Shown here piece after piece: positions 1-7,618 of a stretch of DNA of 64,000 nucleotides; positions within the stretch are counted from its first letter, which is position 1, and the number at the start of each line of letters is the position of its first letter. A program made the position numbers and the translations under genes. The DNA comes from CAZFGK01 sp964518635. Lineage in GTDB: Bacteria; Zixibacteria; MSB-5A5; GN15; FEB-12. The notes under the pieces were generated by a model that made no database searches, was not told the origin of the DNA, and saw only the letters and a program-made list of their open reading frames with translations. The stretch spans positions 1-64,000 of the forward strand of contig CAZFGK010000017.1 of the NCBI GenBank assembly GCA_964518635.1. The letters are read 5' to 3'.

Positions 1-91
1 GAAGATGAACCCTCATTCGCCTGATCCGGAAAGAAGGGGTTATTCAACAGACCCGTCCCAGTCGGGTTTCGGTGGTGTACAATACAAGACG

Positions 92-111
92 GGCAGGCCG
101 GGAGGCCTGCC
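92..111. repeat. GGCAGGCC palindrome (extragenic)
   Basis: Perfect 8-bp inverted repeat GGCAGGCC/GGCCTGCC around a 4-nt GGGA loop. A closely related copy with a TCCC centre lies at 11215-11234. It looks like a small REP-type extragenic palindrome. Confidence 0.6.
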
Positions 112-190
112 GCGCACAAGTCCCCGATGTGGGCATCGGGGCCACATAAGATATCCGCATCGGGGCCTCACGCATGCATTTTTTGATTTT

Positions 191-250
191 GGTAGCCCGT
201 CCCCTTTAGGGGCGGATATGTGCTGAACGCCCCTGATGGGGCTGGCTACC
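191..250. repeat. Composite inverted repeat GGTAGCC...GGCTACC
   Basis: The outer arms GGTAGCC (191-197) and GGCTACC (244-250) pair. Inside, CCCCTTTAGGGGCGG and GCCCCTGATGGGGC form two smaller stem-loops. The left half recurs at 11273-11300, so this is a mobile or duplicated extragenic motif and not a unique regulatory structure. Confidence 0.55.
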
Positions 251-281
251 ATAATTTCTCACATTCTCAAATGTAAGAAAA

Positions 282-303
282 TGCTTCGACAAGCTCAGCA
301 TGA
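282..303. repeat. TTCGACAAGCTCAG repeat, copy 1
   Basis: TGCT-TCGACAAGCTC-AGCA inverted repeat, a variant of the copies at 464-487 and 11241-11267 with the outer bases changed in a compensatory way. This keeps the short stem. Confidence 0.6.
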
Positions 304-463
304 AGAGCAAATCAGCATGAAAAGAAAACAGAACAGGTGCCGCTGATCACCAGATCAGGGTTTTTGCTTCTTCACGTTTTCGCAAATGAGAAGTACAGAC
401 CAGGAACCCACCGCACTGCAAGCTGCGCTTGCATACGCAGTGGGGCACCTAAGAAAAAAGAAG

Positions 464-487
464 ACCCTTCGACAAGCTCAGGGTGAG
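464..487. repeat. CCCTTCGACAAGCTCAGGG repeat, copy 2
   Basis: Inverted repeat ACCCTTCGA...TCAGGGT. From general knowledge, this motif is a common extragenic palindrome in many bacterial genomes. The third copy here is 11241-11267. Confidence 0.65.
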
Positions 488-584
488 AAGTAAAGTTCGT
501 AGATCAGAATGTGTTGAAATGATGGCAGGTTCCGAAGCGGGACGCTGCCCTACAAGAAATTTGATTCAGCTAGAAAAATATCAA

Positions 585-621
585 CGGCCGGGGGCGGGGA
601 GAATCCCCGGCCGCCCGGCCG
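585..621 (-). terminator. Strong GC hairpin after the lipoprotein gene
   Basis: A very GC-rich inverted repeat (CGGCCGGG...CCCGGCCG with inner GGGGA/TCCCC) lies 48 nt beyond the stop of the leftward gene at 669. On the minus strand it is followed by TTGATATTTTTC, a loose U-rich tail. It fits a factor-independent terminator, but the tail is interrupted. Confidence 0.5.
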
Positions 622-668
622 CGATCTGGGCTGATCAGCAATCTGATCAGAGTGGAACGAAAGGGTGC

Positions 669-1892
669 TTAGTTATTATCTCGCTCAAGACGAGTGATCG
701 TAAAGAGTCCGCCCGTGACAAAGCCCTTTGCTTCAACCAGCTGGCCGACTGCGAAGTGATCGAACGACACACTCTGCCCGTTCAACCCTTCCAACTGTGC
801 GTCGATCGAGACTACGCCCGAACCAAAGCCACCATTAAACGAGACTTCACGGCTGGTGAAGTCAATCGTGGCGATAGTTGCCTTGAATTCACGTTCGTTA
901 TTCTCATCATCTTCAAGCTCATCTTCGAAACCATCTTCAAGTTCGATTTTGGTGGCAAGCAGCTGATTATTCGGCGCGTAATTCGCATCGACTTCGACCA
1001 CAAACCCAACCTGGAGCGAACTGAACGGAATCCTTTCCATAATCCGCGTGGTGTCGTCATCCCCGTCACTCGCGCTCTGACCGCTAAAACGACGGGCACG
1101 CACTTTGGCAAAGATGTCGGTGTTGGAGTCTGTGATTAGGGTCTCCGAACGACTGTTGACGGTAAAAGTACCAGCGATGGTGTCGATCGTCTCGATCATG
1201 GCAGTGAATTCGATATCTGCATCATCCCCATCGTCATCTCCGTCGACTCGAACTCGAATCCGAACTGCCTGCACTGAGAAATCAGGGTTCTGGTATCCTT
1301 TGATGTCGAGCGAGTCATCCACCTGAATCTCAGAGAGGAGGATAGGTGTCTCGACGCCATCATCTTTGCGAACGATCTGGGTTGCGGAATTCACATTCAC
1401 CCGCCAGCAGGTGTTCAGTACGATGAATGAATCGACGGTATCGACAAAGACCACGCGGCCGCTGAATTCTGTCTCTGCTCCATTGGCACGTTTGCGAACG
1501 CGATCGGCGGTCAAGGTATTCCCGACGAGATTTCCGCGCACATCAACTGAGTCGCCCGGGTAGATTTGATCAAGACCAATCGGAGTTTCGTTTGTACTGA
1601 TCTTCTGAACGATTTCTGCACTTGCGGAAATTTCAATTGCAGTCGGATCTCCGACCAAAGTCATCGTACGTGCATCAGGATTGATTGATTCGACCCGACC
1701 ATACAGTTCGGTTTCAACACTTGCTGAACCATTGCCGCCGTTTCCGTTACCATTACCATTGCCGGTAAAAGACGAGACATTGCCATTTTCAGTCGAGCCC
1801 ATCGGGCTGTTTGAATTTTCCGAGCATCCAATCATCAGTCCCGCGAAAAGCAGGATGGATGCGGTCATTAGGGTGGTGATAATCCTCTTCAC
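669..1892 (-). CDS. Lipoprotein with repeated DUF5666-like domains
   Basis: The gene starts at a GTG with a good site (GGAGGA, 6-nt spacing). The 407-residue product has a lipoprotein signal peptide ending in a lipobox-like LMIGC (Cys23), so it should be anchored by lipid after cleavage. A Gly/Asn-rich linker (about residues 38-55) leads into about four beta-rich repeats of roughly 80 residues with the pattern G-x-V/I-x-x-I-D, a T-x-I strand, and a closing GD-x-V-x-G turn. This pattern is typical of the DUF5666 family. The repeats are acidic, with Asp/Glu-rich linkers (DGDDDGDD and similar). The molecular function of DUF5666 proteins is unknown; an envelope or extracellular binding role is only an inference. 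The gene appears monocistronic: there is a hairpin downstream, and 177 bp separate its start from the subtilase stop. Confidence 0.7.
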   Translation of the reverse strand: MKRIITTLMTASILLFAGLMIGCSENSNSPMGSTENGNVSSFTGNGNGNGNGGNGSASVETELYGRVESINPDARTMTLVGDPTAIEISASAEIVQKISTNETPIGLDQIYPGDSVDVRGNLVGNTLTADRVRKRANGAETEFSGRVVFVDTVDSFIVLNTCWRVNVNSATQIVRKDDGVETPILLSEIQVDDSLDIKGYQNPDFSVQAVRIRVRVDGDDDGDDADIEFTAMIETIDTIAGTFTVNSRSETLITDSNTDIFAKVRARRFSGQSASDGDDDTTRIMERIPFSSLQVGFVVEVDANYAPNNQLLATKIELEDGFEDELEDDENNEREFKATIATIDFTSREVSFNGGFGSGVVSIDAQLEGLNGQSVSFDHFAVGQLVEAKGFVTGGLFTITRLERDNN

Positions 1893-2014
1893 TCAATTCC
1901 TCCGTTAGATAAGATGTTTTCGCGGCGTGCATCAGTAAGAGAACAGACCGGCAGTTATCGTGCAGGTAAGTACAAGAAATGTTCAATATTTCTGGGGAGG
2001 ATTCCAAACGAAAG

Positions 2015-2036
2015 CCGCCCGACAACTGCCGAGCGG
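2015..2036 (-). terminator. Possible weak terminator after the subtilase gene
   Basis: On the minus strand CCGCTCG pairs with CGGGCGG (7 bp, one G-U), about 34 nt after the subtilase stop. It is followed by CTTTCGTTTGG. The stem is short and the tail poor, so this is only a candidate. Confidence 0.25.
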
Positions 2037-2069
2037 TCTACGAAATTCAACTTCTTAAATTACTTCTAA

Positions 2070-3491
2070 TTACCAGCCACAATGGATCGGGGATAAAGTG
2101 ATAAACAGATGATCAACCAGAGCCGTAAGATCACCGATATCCACCCCCGCTTGGCCATCGACATTTGCAATAGCGATGTTGGGCAGAACGCCGAAACTAA
2201 TGAACAGGTGATCGACCAGTATGGTCAAATCGCCGACATCTGTGACTGTCCCGCTGCCGTCAATATCGCCACAGATCAGACCGAGTGCCGCAAACGAAGC
2301 GTGAATATCAACAAGCCCATTTCCAAGAGAACCTTGCGGCAAATTGGGATTTGCTGAGTCAATATTAACAGCGGTAGAGCGAATTGCATCCATGACCTCA
2401 TCCCAGGTTGCGTCCGGCTTGAGTGAAAAAAGCCACGCGGCCTGTGCGGCGACAATTGGGGCGGCAAAACTAGTTCCTGACCAGGTCGCATGAGCTGAAT
2501 CCGGAAAGAGTGAGTACAAGTTTACCGCCGGTGCGCAGACATCGAGATAGTTTCCATAATTTGCAAAGTCCGGCTTCTTGCTGACCGAATCGACCCCGGT
2601 GACTGACAGGACATACGAATCGCCCGCAGGAAAGCGTTCGACGCTGGAGTTGTCATTTCCGGCTGCTGCGACAACGACAACGTTTTGCGTACGCGCATAT
2701 TCGATCGCGGCGTCCACCGCACTGTGTTTTTCATGCATCACAAGACTGAGATTGATCACTTTGCAGCCGTTATCAATCGCATTGATCATCGCCTGTGCAA
2801 CGGACCAGCCAGTACCACGACCATTGGTGTCAAGAACACGGTACGCATGAACTTCGGCTTGTGGCGCGACTCTTCTGATGAGACCAGCTATGAATGTCCC
2901 GTGTCCGCTTGCAGATCCATCCGGCTCATCTTGTGAATTTGTGTCTCCACTTACGAGATCCGGTCCCGAAACAACGCTCCCCGAAAGTGCCGGATGTCCG
3001 AGATCGACACCGACATCGATGACACCGACTTTCACACTATTTGCAATCGGAGTCTGATCTACGAGTGGAAGATTCAGATTTGCCGCAGCGGACTGCTCAG
3101 TGAATCTGTTTTCGTCCCCCGGGCGATCAACAAACGGCTGGCTCCCCTGGACGACTTCAGGGAGGTCGAATTCATAATTGCGATGGCAGGCGATGATAAG
3201 TGTGTCGAGTTCGGTCTGTGAAATAATGTCATCGACACTTTCACCACTGTCGACGCAAACAAGATATGCTCCCAGCTCATGAAGGTAGCTGACTACGTTG
3301 AAGGGATAGCGGGTGATCAGTTCACCGATGTAGGCAGAGTCAACAAGCTGGCAGACCAGTTGTCTCTCGAGAGTACACGCGTACGAATTGTTCGTCGCCT
3401 GTGCCGAAACATCCGCACGGGAAAACAGAATCAGGAAAAGAAAGACCGCAAGAGAGCAAAGGTGCGCGAGGGAATGATTTGATCGTTTCAT
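2070..3491 (-). CDS. Secreted subtilisin-like (S8) protease with dockerin-type tail
   Basis: The chosen ATG at 3491 overlaps the stop of the CHAT gene as ATGA, implying translational coupling, and it begins with a clear signal peptide (MKRSNHS..., hydrophobic core, ADVSAQ). Mature regions: a propeptide-like segment (about 35-130), then the S8 catalytic domain with Asp159 (GVIDVGVD), His197 (GHGTFIAG), oxyanion Asn279 (AAGND) and Ser341 (SGTSFAAP). All triad residues are intact. The last 65 residues hold two dockerin/EF-hand-like repeats (DIDGSGTVTDVGDLT and NVDGQAGVDIGDLT), usually calcium-binding. The protease should act outside the cytoplasm. It is the last gene of the sigma/anti-sigma/TPR-CHAT operon. 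Its substrate is unknown. It could be an exported effector of the system, or a signal-processing protease that acts on the envelope side. Confidence 0.88.
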   Translation of the reverse strand: MKRSNHSLAHLCSLAVFLFLILFSRADVSAQATNNSYACTLERQLVCQLVDSAYIGELITRYPFNVVSYLHELGAYLVCVDSGESVDDIISQTELDTLIIACHRNYEFDLPEVVQGSQPFVDRPGDENRFTEQSAAANLNLPLVDQTPIANSVKVGVIDVGVDLGHPALSGSVVSGPDLVSGDTNSQDEPDGSASGHGTFIAGLIRRVAPQAEVHAYRVLDTNGRGTGWSVAQAMINAIDNGCKVINLSLVMHEKHSAVDAAIEYARTQNVVVVAAAGNDNSSVERFPAGDSYVLSVTGVDSVSKKPDFANYGNYLDVCAPAVNLYSLFPDSAHATWSGTSFAAPIVAAQAAWLFSLKPDATWDEVMDAIRSTAVNIDSANPNLPQGSLGNGLVDIHASFAALGLICGDIDGSGTVTDVGDLTILVDHLFISFGVLPNIAIANVDGQAGVDIGDLTALVDHLFITLSPIHCGW

Positions 3492-6229
3492 GTTCCGGCT
3501 CCGAAAATTGAAAATGCAGCCCAATGATAGCATGATGATTCTCTTTCTGCGATAGTCTTTGAGGCAGCGTGAACTGCATCGAGGTAGCGATCACCGTTGG
3601 CAAGTCGATTGTAAAATGCTGACATCCATTGTGAAGTCGTCGTATCTGCAACCGACCAATGACCCGCAATCACGTTGCGCGCTCCCATTTCAAGGAGGGA
3701 TCGGACAAATCCGGTCGATTCATCCCCCGGAATGGCAGTCTCTTCCGCCGCTCGGCAGGCCGCCAAAACAACCAGATCGACTTCAACCTGCTGCAATCTG
3801 AGATCTGCTGCAAAATAGGGGCCATCTTCCAGTTCGAGACGTGAATAGAATGGATTTTCAGGATTTGCTATGGCATGACCGGCGTAGTGCAGGATGCGCT
3901 TTGAGCCAATTGATTGAAAGTGCTCACGTCTGGCAGGATCCTGCACAGAAGCGTCAGGGAATAGATTTCGAATCACTGCAAGCTCATCGCCGATTGCCGG
4001 AAGATCATCCCGCTTTCCAACCAGAACTGCAACCCCGGAACTGAGCGGAGATGCCTGAAATGCACGAGTCCAGTGTCGAATACTTGTGCAGTGAACGAAC
4101 TGATGACGTTGAAGCAGCGGTGTACTGTTGTACAAGAGAGCGGCCCACGGGAGATTTGCTAGCTCCCCTTCTGAGATCATGAGAATTTTGCGCCGATCAG
4201 AAGTAATACCCAGAGGCTTCCATAGAATTTCGCCGGCTTGTGACAACAGATTTCGCTCCGCGGCAAGATCATGCGGAAGTCCATGAGTTGCAGCCAGTGA
4301 TGCCGATTCGAGCATGAAGGATAATTTTGAGAGAAGCTGACGCGCGAATATACGTCCGCCTCGAATGACCACCGATCGTACGGATTTGTTTTCGACGATC
4401 AGAGTAATGATGTCCTGATCGGTGAGGTGCCAATGAATCACCGGATGATACGTGCTGGCATCGTAGTAGTCCTGAAGAAGCTCATGATCGAGCCGGTGCG
4501 ATGACTGAGATTTTGCACGTGGCGAAATTTCGATTCTGGAAAGTTCAGCCCGGACCTGCTGCTGCAGAGTGCGCAATCGTTTGATTGTCGGTTCGGCAGC
4601 AAGGGATCGCTCGCCGCCGGTGTACAGTGACGTCGATAGTCGCGCAACTTCTCGGGCAAGTTCTTGAAGTGATTGCTCTACCTGCGCACGGGCAGGATCC
4701 CCCGGAATGATCGATTGAATCGGCTGCCAGAGACCGGCGGTTTTTCCTCGTTCTGCCCACAGCAATGACTGCTCTGGATCAGATTGTACCAGCTCGGAGA
4801 CGAGACGCCGATGAGGAGATGATCCATTTGTACCTTCATCTGACATTCTCATACCGAGGGGGGGAAGGTTCGCGCGGACCTCATCGAGCCGTGAGGCGGC
4901 CTGACGCCAGTGACTCAGAGCGGTGTTTCGTCTTCCGTTTTGTATGGCCCGATCACCGAGTGCTGTTTGCCAAGCTGCATAGACATGAGGCATCTGATGT
5001 GCGGGAGTGTTCGTTTTCAGTCGTTTGATCGAATCGTTGGCCAGATCATCAAGTTGCAATGCCCGCAAATCTGCAATGGCACTCCAAAGCGGCAACTGCC
5101 CCTTCCGGAAAATGGTCAGTGCTTTATGAAGAGCCTTGCGAATCTGCGGTGAGGTTTGGGCGAGATCTGCCTTGAGCAACTCTACCGCACCACGAAATCC
5201 GATATTTTCTTCAGCGTTGAAGAGTCGTTCTGCACGGCGAAGAGACTGGGTTGCTTCTCTGCGATTTTTTAGTGCTGCCGCTGCGCAGGCACGAAAGAGG
5301 GAGGCCTTCGCTGTTTCGTAACGAAGATGAAGCCCCTTGCAAAGTTGTTCGGCGCGAATTGCGGCGATTCGTGCTTCTGAATAGAGGGCCAACTGAAGAT
5401 AGACCTCCGCACGATCTAGCTCGCAGGTCGCGACACGAAGCGGGCGCCCATGCGCTTTGTATCCTTCCGCACATTCATGGAGTTCCCTAAGAGCATCGTG
5501 ATACTTCCCTTCTAAGAGATGCAGCCATGATATCCCCCAGCGTGCGTCAAGAGCATCAAGCTGATAGTCCGCTTCACGGTACGTCTTGTAACTCGCTTCA
5601 TACAAAGATTCCGCTTCACGAAAACGAAACAGCTGGACATAGGTATTGGCGAGGTTATAGCCACAACGTGCAGCCGAGAGCTGATCGCCGACACAGAGAA
5701 AATGTTCGCGAGCAGCGGCGTAGAGTTTGGCGGCGTCGAGATGTCGATCCTGTCGATGATACAAATTGGCAAGATTGACATTGAGCTTGGCAAGTTCTGA
5801 AGCATCCCGATGACGTCTGAAAATCCGCCTGGCTACTCTCGCACAAAGTTCTGCTTCTTCAAAATTCCCCAGGTACATGTGGACATCGATGAGTGTCCGA
5901 TCGATTCTCCCCTGTGTCATCGGATCAGCGACTGCCAGTCTTCGAGCGTGACTATATGCTTTTGCTGATTGCTCATATTGCGAGCCCATGAGGGTTGCTC
6001 GTCCGAGCGCGCGCCATGAGGCGAGCTGTATCTCATCAGGCAATTTCTTGCTGCGCGCAATCAGCTGCCGAGAAAAGCGTATCGCCGCCGGGACTGAGGT
6101 CTGTGTCAACTTGATAGCGGAGGCGTTGATCATCTCTGCCAATGAGTGATCATCCAGCTCGCTTTGCTTGCCGGTACGGAGAAATGTCCTGAGTTGTTCG
6201 GGAATTACTGGGGAGACCGATCGCTCCAT
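3488..6229 (-). CDS. TPR-CHAT caspase-like peptidase
   Basis: A 913-residue protein with a strong ribosome site (GGAGG, 4 nt before the ATG). About residues 30-560 are helical repeats of TPR type (for example around 'NLANLYHRQDRHLDAAKLYA' and the following 40-residue periods). The C-terminal 300 residues form a CHAT domain (caspase/clan CD fold). The expected catalytic dyad is present: His785 in HYAGHA and Cys825 in VVLAACRA. No signal peptide or membrane segment is seen, so it is cytoplasmic. CHAT domains in TPR-CHAT proteins are known proteases in craspase (Csx29) and eukaryotic separase relatives; others are uncharacterised. The start overlaps the anti-sigma gene by 25 nt and the stop overlaps the subtilase start (ATGA), so the four genes form one expression unit. 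The inferred role is a regulated endopeptidase, with the neighbouring anti-sigma factor or the subtilase as possible targets. Confidence 0.88.
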   Translation of the reverse strand: MERSVSPVIPEQLRTFLRTGKQSELDDHSLAEMINASAIKLTQTSVPAAIRFSRQLIARSKKLPDEIQLASWRALGRATLMGSQYEQSAKAYSHARRLAVADPMTQGRIDRTLIDVHMYLGNFEEAELCARVARRIFRRHRDASELAKLNVNLANLYHRQDRHLDAAKLYAAAREHFLCVGDQLSAARCGYNLANTYVQLFRFREAESLYEASYKTYREADYQLDALDARWGISWLHLLEGKYHDALRELHECAEGYKAHGRPLRVATCELDRAEVYLQLALYSEARIAAIRAEQLCKGLHLRYETAKASLFRACAAAALKNRREATQSLRRAERLFNAEENIGFRGAVELLKADLAQTSPQIRKALHKALTIFRKGQLPLWSAIADLRALQLDDLANDSIKRLKTNTPAHQMPHVYAAWQTALGDRAIQNGRRNTALSHWRQAASRLDEVRANLPPLGMRMSDEGTNGSSPHRRLVSELVQSDPEQSLLWAERGKTAGLWQPIQSIIPGDPARAQVEQSLQELAREVARLSTSLYTGGERSLAAEPTIKRLRTLQQQVRAELSRIEISPRAKSQSSHRLDHELLQDYYDASTYHPVIHWHLTDQDIITLIVENKSVRSVVIRGGRIFARQLLSKLSFMLESASLAATHGLPHDLAAERNLLSQAGEILWKPLGITSDRRKILMISEGELANLPWAALLYNSTPLLQRHQFVHCTSIRHWTRAFQASPLSSGVAVLVGKRDDLPAIGDELAVIRNLFPDASVQDPARREHFQSIGSKRILHYAGHAIANPENPFYSRLELEDGPYFAADLRLQQVEVDLVVLAACRAAEETAIPGDESTGFVRSLLEMGARNVIAGHWSVADTTTSQWMSAFYNRLANGDRYLDAVHAASKTIAERESSCYHWAAFSIFGAGT

Positions 6230-6825
6230 ACGACCTCCGCCTTCAGAATGACTGACGCGCCCTGCAAAATGGACACTGTCTGAGGAGGGCGAGCACTCTG
6301 CCAGGTAACAAATCCTGATTGATCGACCGGGTACTGCTTGCGACCGATTCGAACGGCAAGCGGATCAGAAGTTGCTGCAACATCAAAGACAATCTTTGCG
6401 GTGCATTCCCAACCCTGATGAGCGCGATTGGCCTGAAGGTCGAGCTGACAGTGGGATGCCGAATAGCGAAGTCGACGGGAAGTCCGAACACCACTACGAA
6501 CTCCGGCCGGAACTGGGGTCGCCCATGAATCGAACAGGAGTGTCGCGGTCTCGATAATCTGCCGTGCAATGGAACGCTTTTTCCGTTCTACCGGAATCTG
6601 ATTCGCCTTTGCAATGACATATGCAGGAGCATTAACAAGTGGAAGATGACCAGCAACCGGAAATGCCTTTAACAACAACAAAGCCAACGAACACTCGTCA
6701 CAAACACCCAAATGTTTGCGTAAGTCGTTCGGCAACAAATCGAGACCCTTTGCCTGGGCAGCTCGAAGTTCCTTGTTGGTCAAGTGGACGGCCTTCATCT
6801 GTTCATTCCTTGCCTTCGGTGGCAT
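6205..6825 (-). CDS. Putative soluble zinc-finger anti-sigma factor
   Basis: A 206-residue protein directly following the sigma gene (TAG then ATG, no gap). The N-terminal helix region has H38-x3-C42-x2-C45 (KHLGVCDEC), the hallmark of ZAS-type anti-sigma domains, and gene order sigma then anti-sigma is classical. There is no transmembrane segment, unlike most membrane ZAS proteins. The C-terminal half (about 100-206) is beta-rich with conserved-looking Cys (HCQLDLQ, GWECTAK) and no family I recognise. An alternative start is the ATG at 6798, which has a better spaced AAGGA. Both starts keep the zinc motif. The inference is that it sequesters the sigma factor until released by proteolysis or ligand. 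It is rather divergent, so the anti-sigma call rests on the motif plus context. Confidence 0.6.
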   Translation of the reverse strand: MPPKARNEQMKAVHLTNKELRAAQAKGLDLLPNDLRKHLGVCDECSLALLLLKAFPVAGHLPLVNAPAYVIAKANQIPVERKKRSIARQIIETATLLFDSWATPVPAGVRSGVRTSRRLRYSASHCQLDLQANRAHQGWECTAKIVFDVAATSDPLAVRIGRKQYPVDQSGFVTWQSARPPQTVSILQGASVILKAEVVWSDRSPQ

Positions 6826-7530
6826 CTATTTCTTCCTGTTTTTTCCAGATCCTCTGGGATTGGCTGATTTCGCCAAAACAACAGGTTTTCTGGTCTCGTT
6901 GTCAGGAAGAGTGGCTTGTCGCTGTTTTAGTGCAGTCTGACTTTGGTCCACAGGTTTTGAGCCAGAGAGTTTCTGTTCAGGCAGATCGAATCCCTCCTCC
7001 TCAAGCAGAGTTTTCAAACGGGCCAGACATCGCTTTCGTAAGGGGCCGATGGCATTGATGGAGAGGCGATGCTCTCTTGCCAGCCCTTCATAAGTGGCTT
7101 CCTCCTCTTCATAAAAAAGGGAGTTGAGCAGCGACCGACAACGCTCATCCAATCGTGACAGACCGGCCTGCAAATAGTGCTGTTGTTCCGCCAGTTCCAT
7201 CTCTTCGGAGGGGTCGGAAAGGCCAGATTCCGGTTCGGAGATATCATCGAAGGAAACCTGACGGGACCCAGATTTTTTCCGTCGAAATGCTTCCCGACGA
7301 ACAGTGGTTACAATCCAGCCGGGAAGGCGACGACTATCTTGAATATTGTGACGATGCTCATAAAGAGCTATCCAGGTATGCTGAAAGCAATCGGCGGCTT
7401 CGGTCGCGCTCAGCCCAGCCCGTGTCGCCAGACTATAGACCAGTGCCTGAAAGTGGTGAATAAGTTCACGCCAGGCCTTATTATCACCTGCACGAACTCG
7501 CTCCCATGTCCCCTCAAGTGAGAATGACAA
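6826..7530 (-). CDS. ECF-like sigma-70 family sigma factor
   Basis: The product carries a region 2 (about residues 10-80, with ATEAADCFQHTWIALYEHRH and RLPGWIVTTVRREAFRRKK) and a region 4 helix-turn-helix (LARLKTLL preceded by YEGLAREHRLSINAIGPLRKR). No regions 1 or 3 are present, hence ECF-like. A basic, probably disordered tail of about 50 residues follows region 4, which is unusual for a minimal ECF. There is no ATG. The TTG at 7530 is preferred because AAAGG lies 6 nt upstream; the TTG at 7551 has no visible site. It heads the operon with the putative anti-sigma factor, TPR-CHAT peptidase and subtilase, and probably drives it autogenously, but I could not identify its promoter motif. Confidence 0.8.
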   Translation of the reverse strand: MSFSLEGTWERVRAGDNKAWRELIHHFQALVYSLATRAGLSATEAADCFQHTWIALYEHRHNIQDSRRLPGWIVTTVRREAFRRKKSGSRQVSFDDISEPESGLSDPSEEMELAEQQHYLQAGLSRLDERCRSLLNSLFYEEEEATYEGLAREHRLSINAIGPLRKRCLARLKTLLEEEGFDLPEQKLSGSKPVDQSQTALKQRQATLPDNETRKPVVLAKSANPRGSGKNRKK

Positions 7531-7538
7531 GGGATGCC

Positions 7539-7567
7539 TTTGCAGATACAAGAATGAGGAATATCAT
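7539..7567 (+). promoter_or_regulatory. Possible promoter of the GT2 gene
   Basis: TTTGCA, 17-nt spacer, TATCAT. The -10 matches 5 of 6 positions and the -35 is weak. It ends 51 nt before the rightward glycosyltransferase start and overlaps the start region of the divergent sigma gene. Confidence 0.3.
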
Positions 7568-7618
7568 GCAGTCAATATACATGACGAATCCAGATCAGGT
7601 ATAACGAGTTGGAAAGAG

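Larger units (their letters stand above)
1..584. other. Repeat-rich intergenic stretch, no gene seen
   Basis: No convincing coding region is seen here on either strand. The short open frames lack a ribosome binding site and have a composition set by GC-rich palindromes. The stretch is a mosaic of small inverted repeats, listed separately, and several recur near 11.2 kb. It lies downstream of the leftward lipoprotein gene that ends at 669. The left neighbour is outside the window. Confidence 0.6.

Noticed and set aside
5..252. Short open frames in both strands at the left edge
   Set aside because: Dominated by GC-rich palindromes and proline/arginine runs; no site or homology.
483..1139. Rightward open frame of 218 codons antisense to the lipoprotein gene
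   Set aside because: No ribosome site and no recognisable domain; it mirrors the reverse-strand coding of a real gene with a signal peptide and repeated domains.
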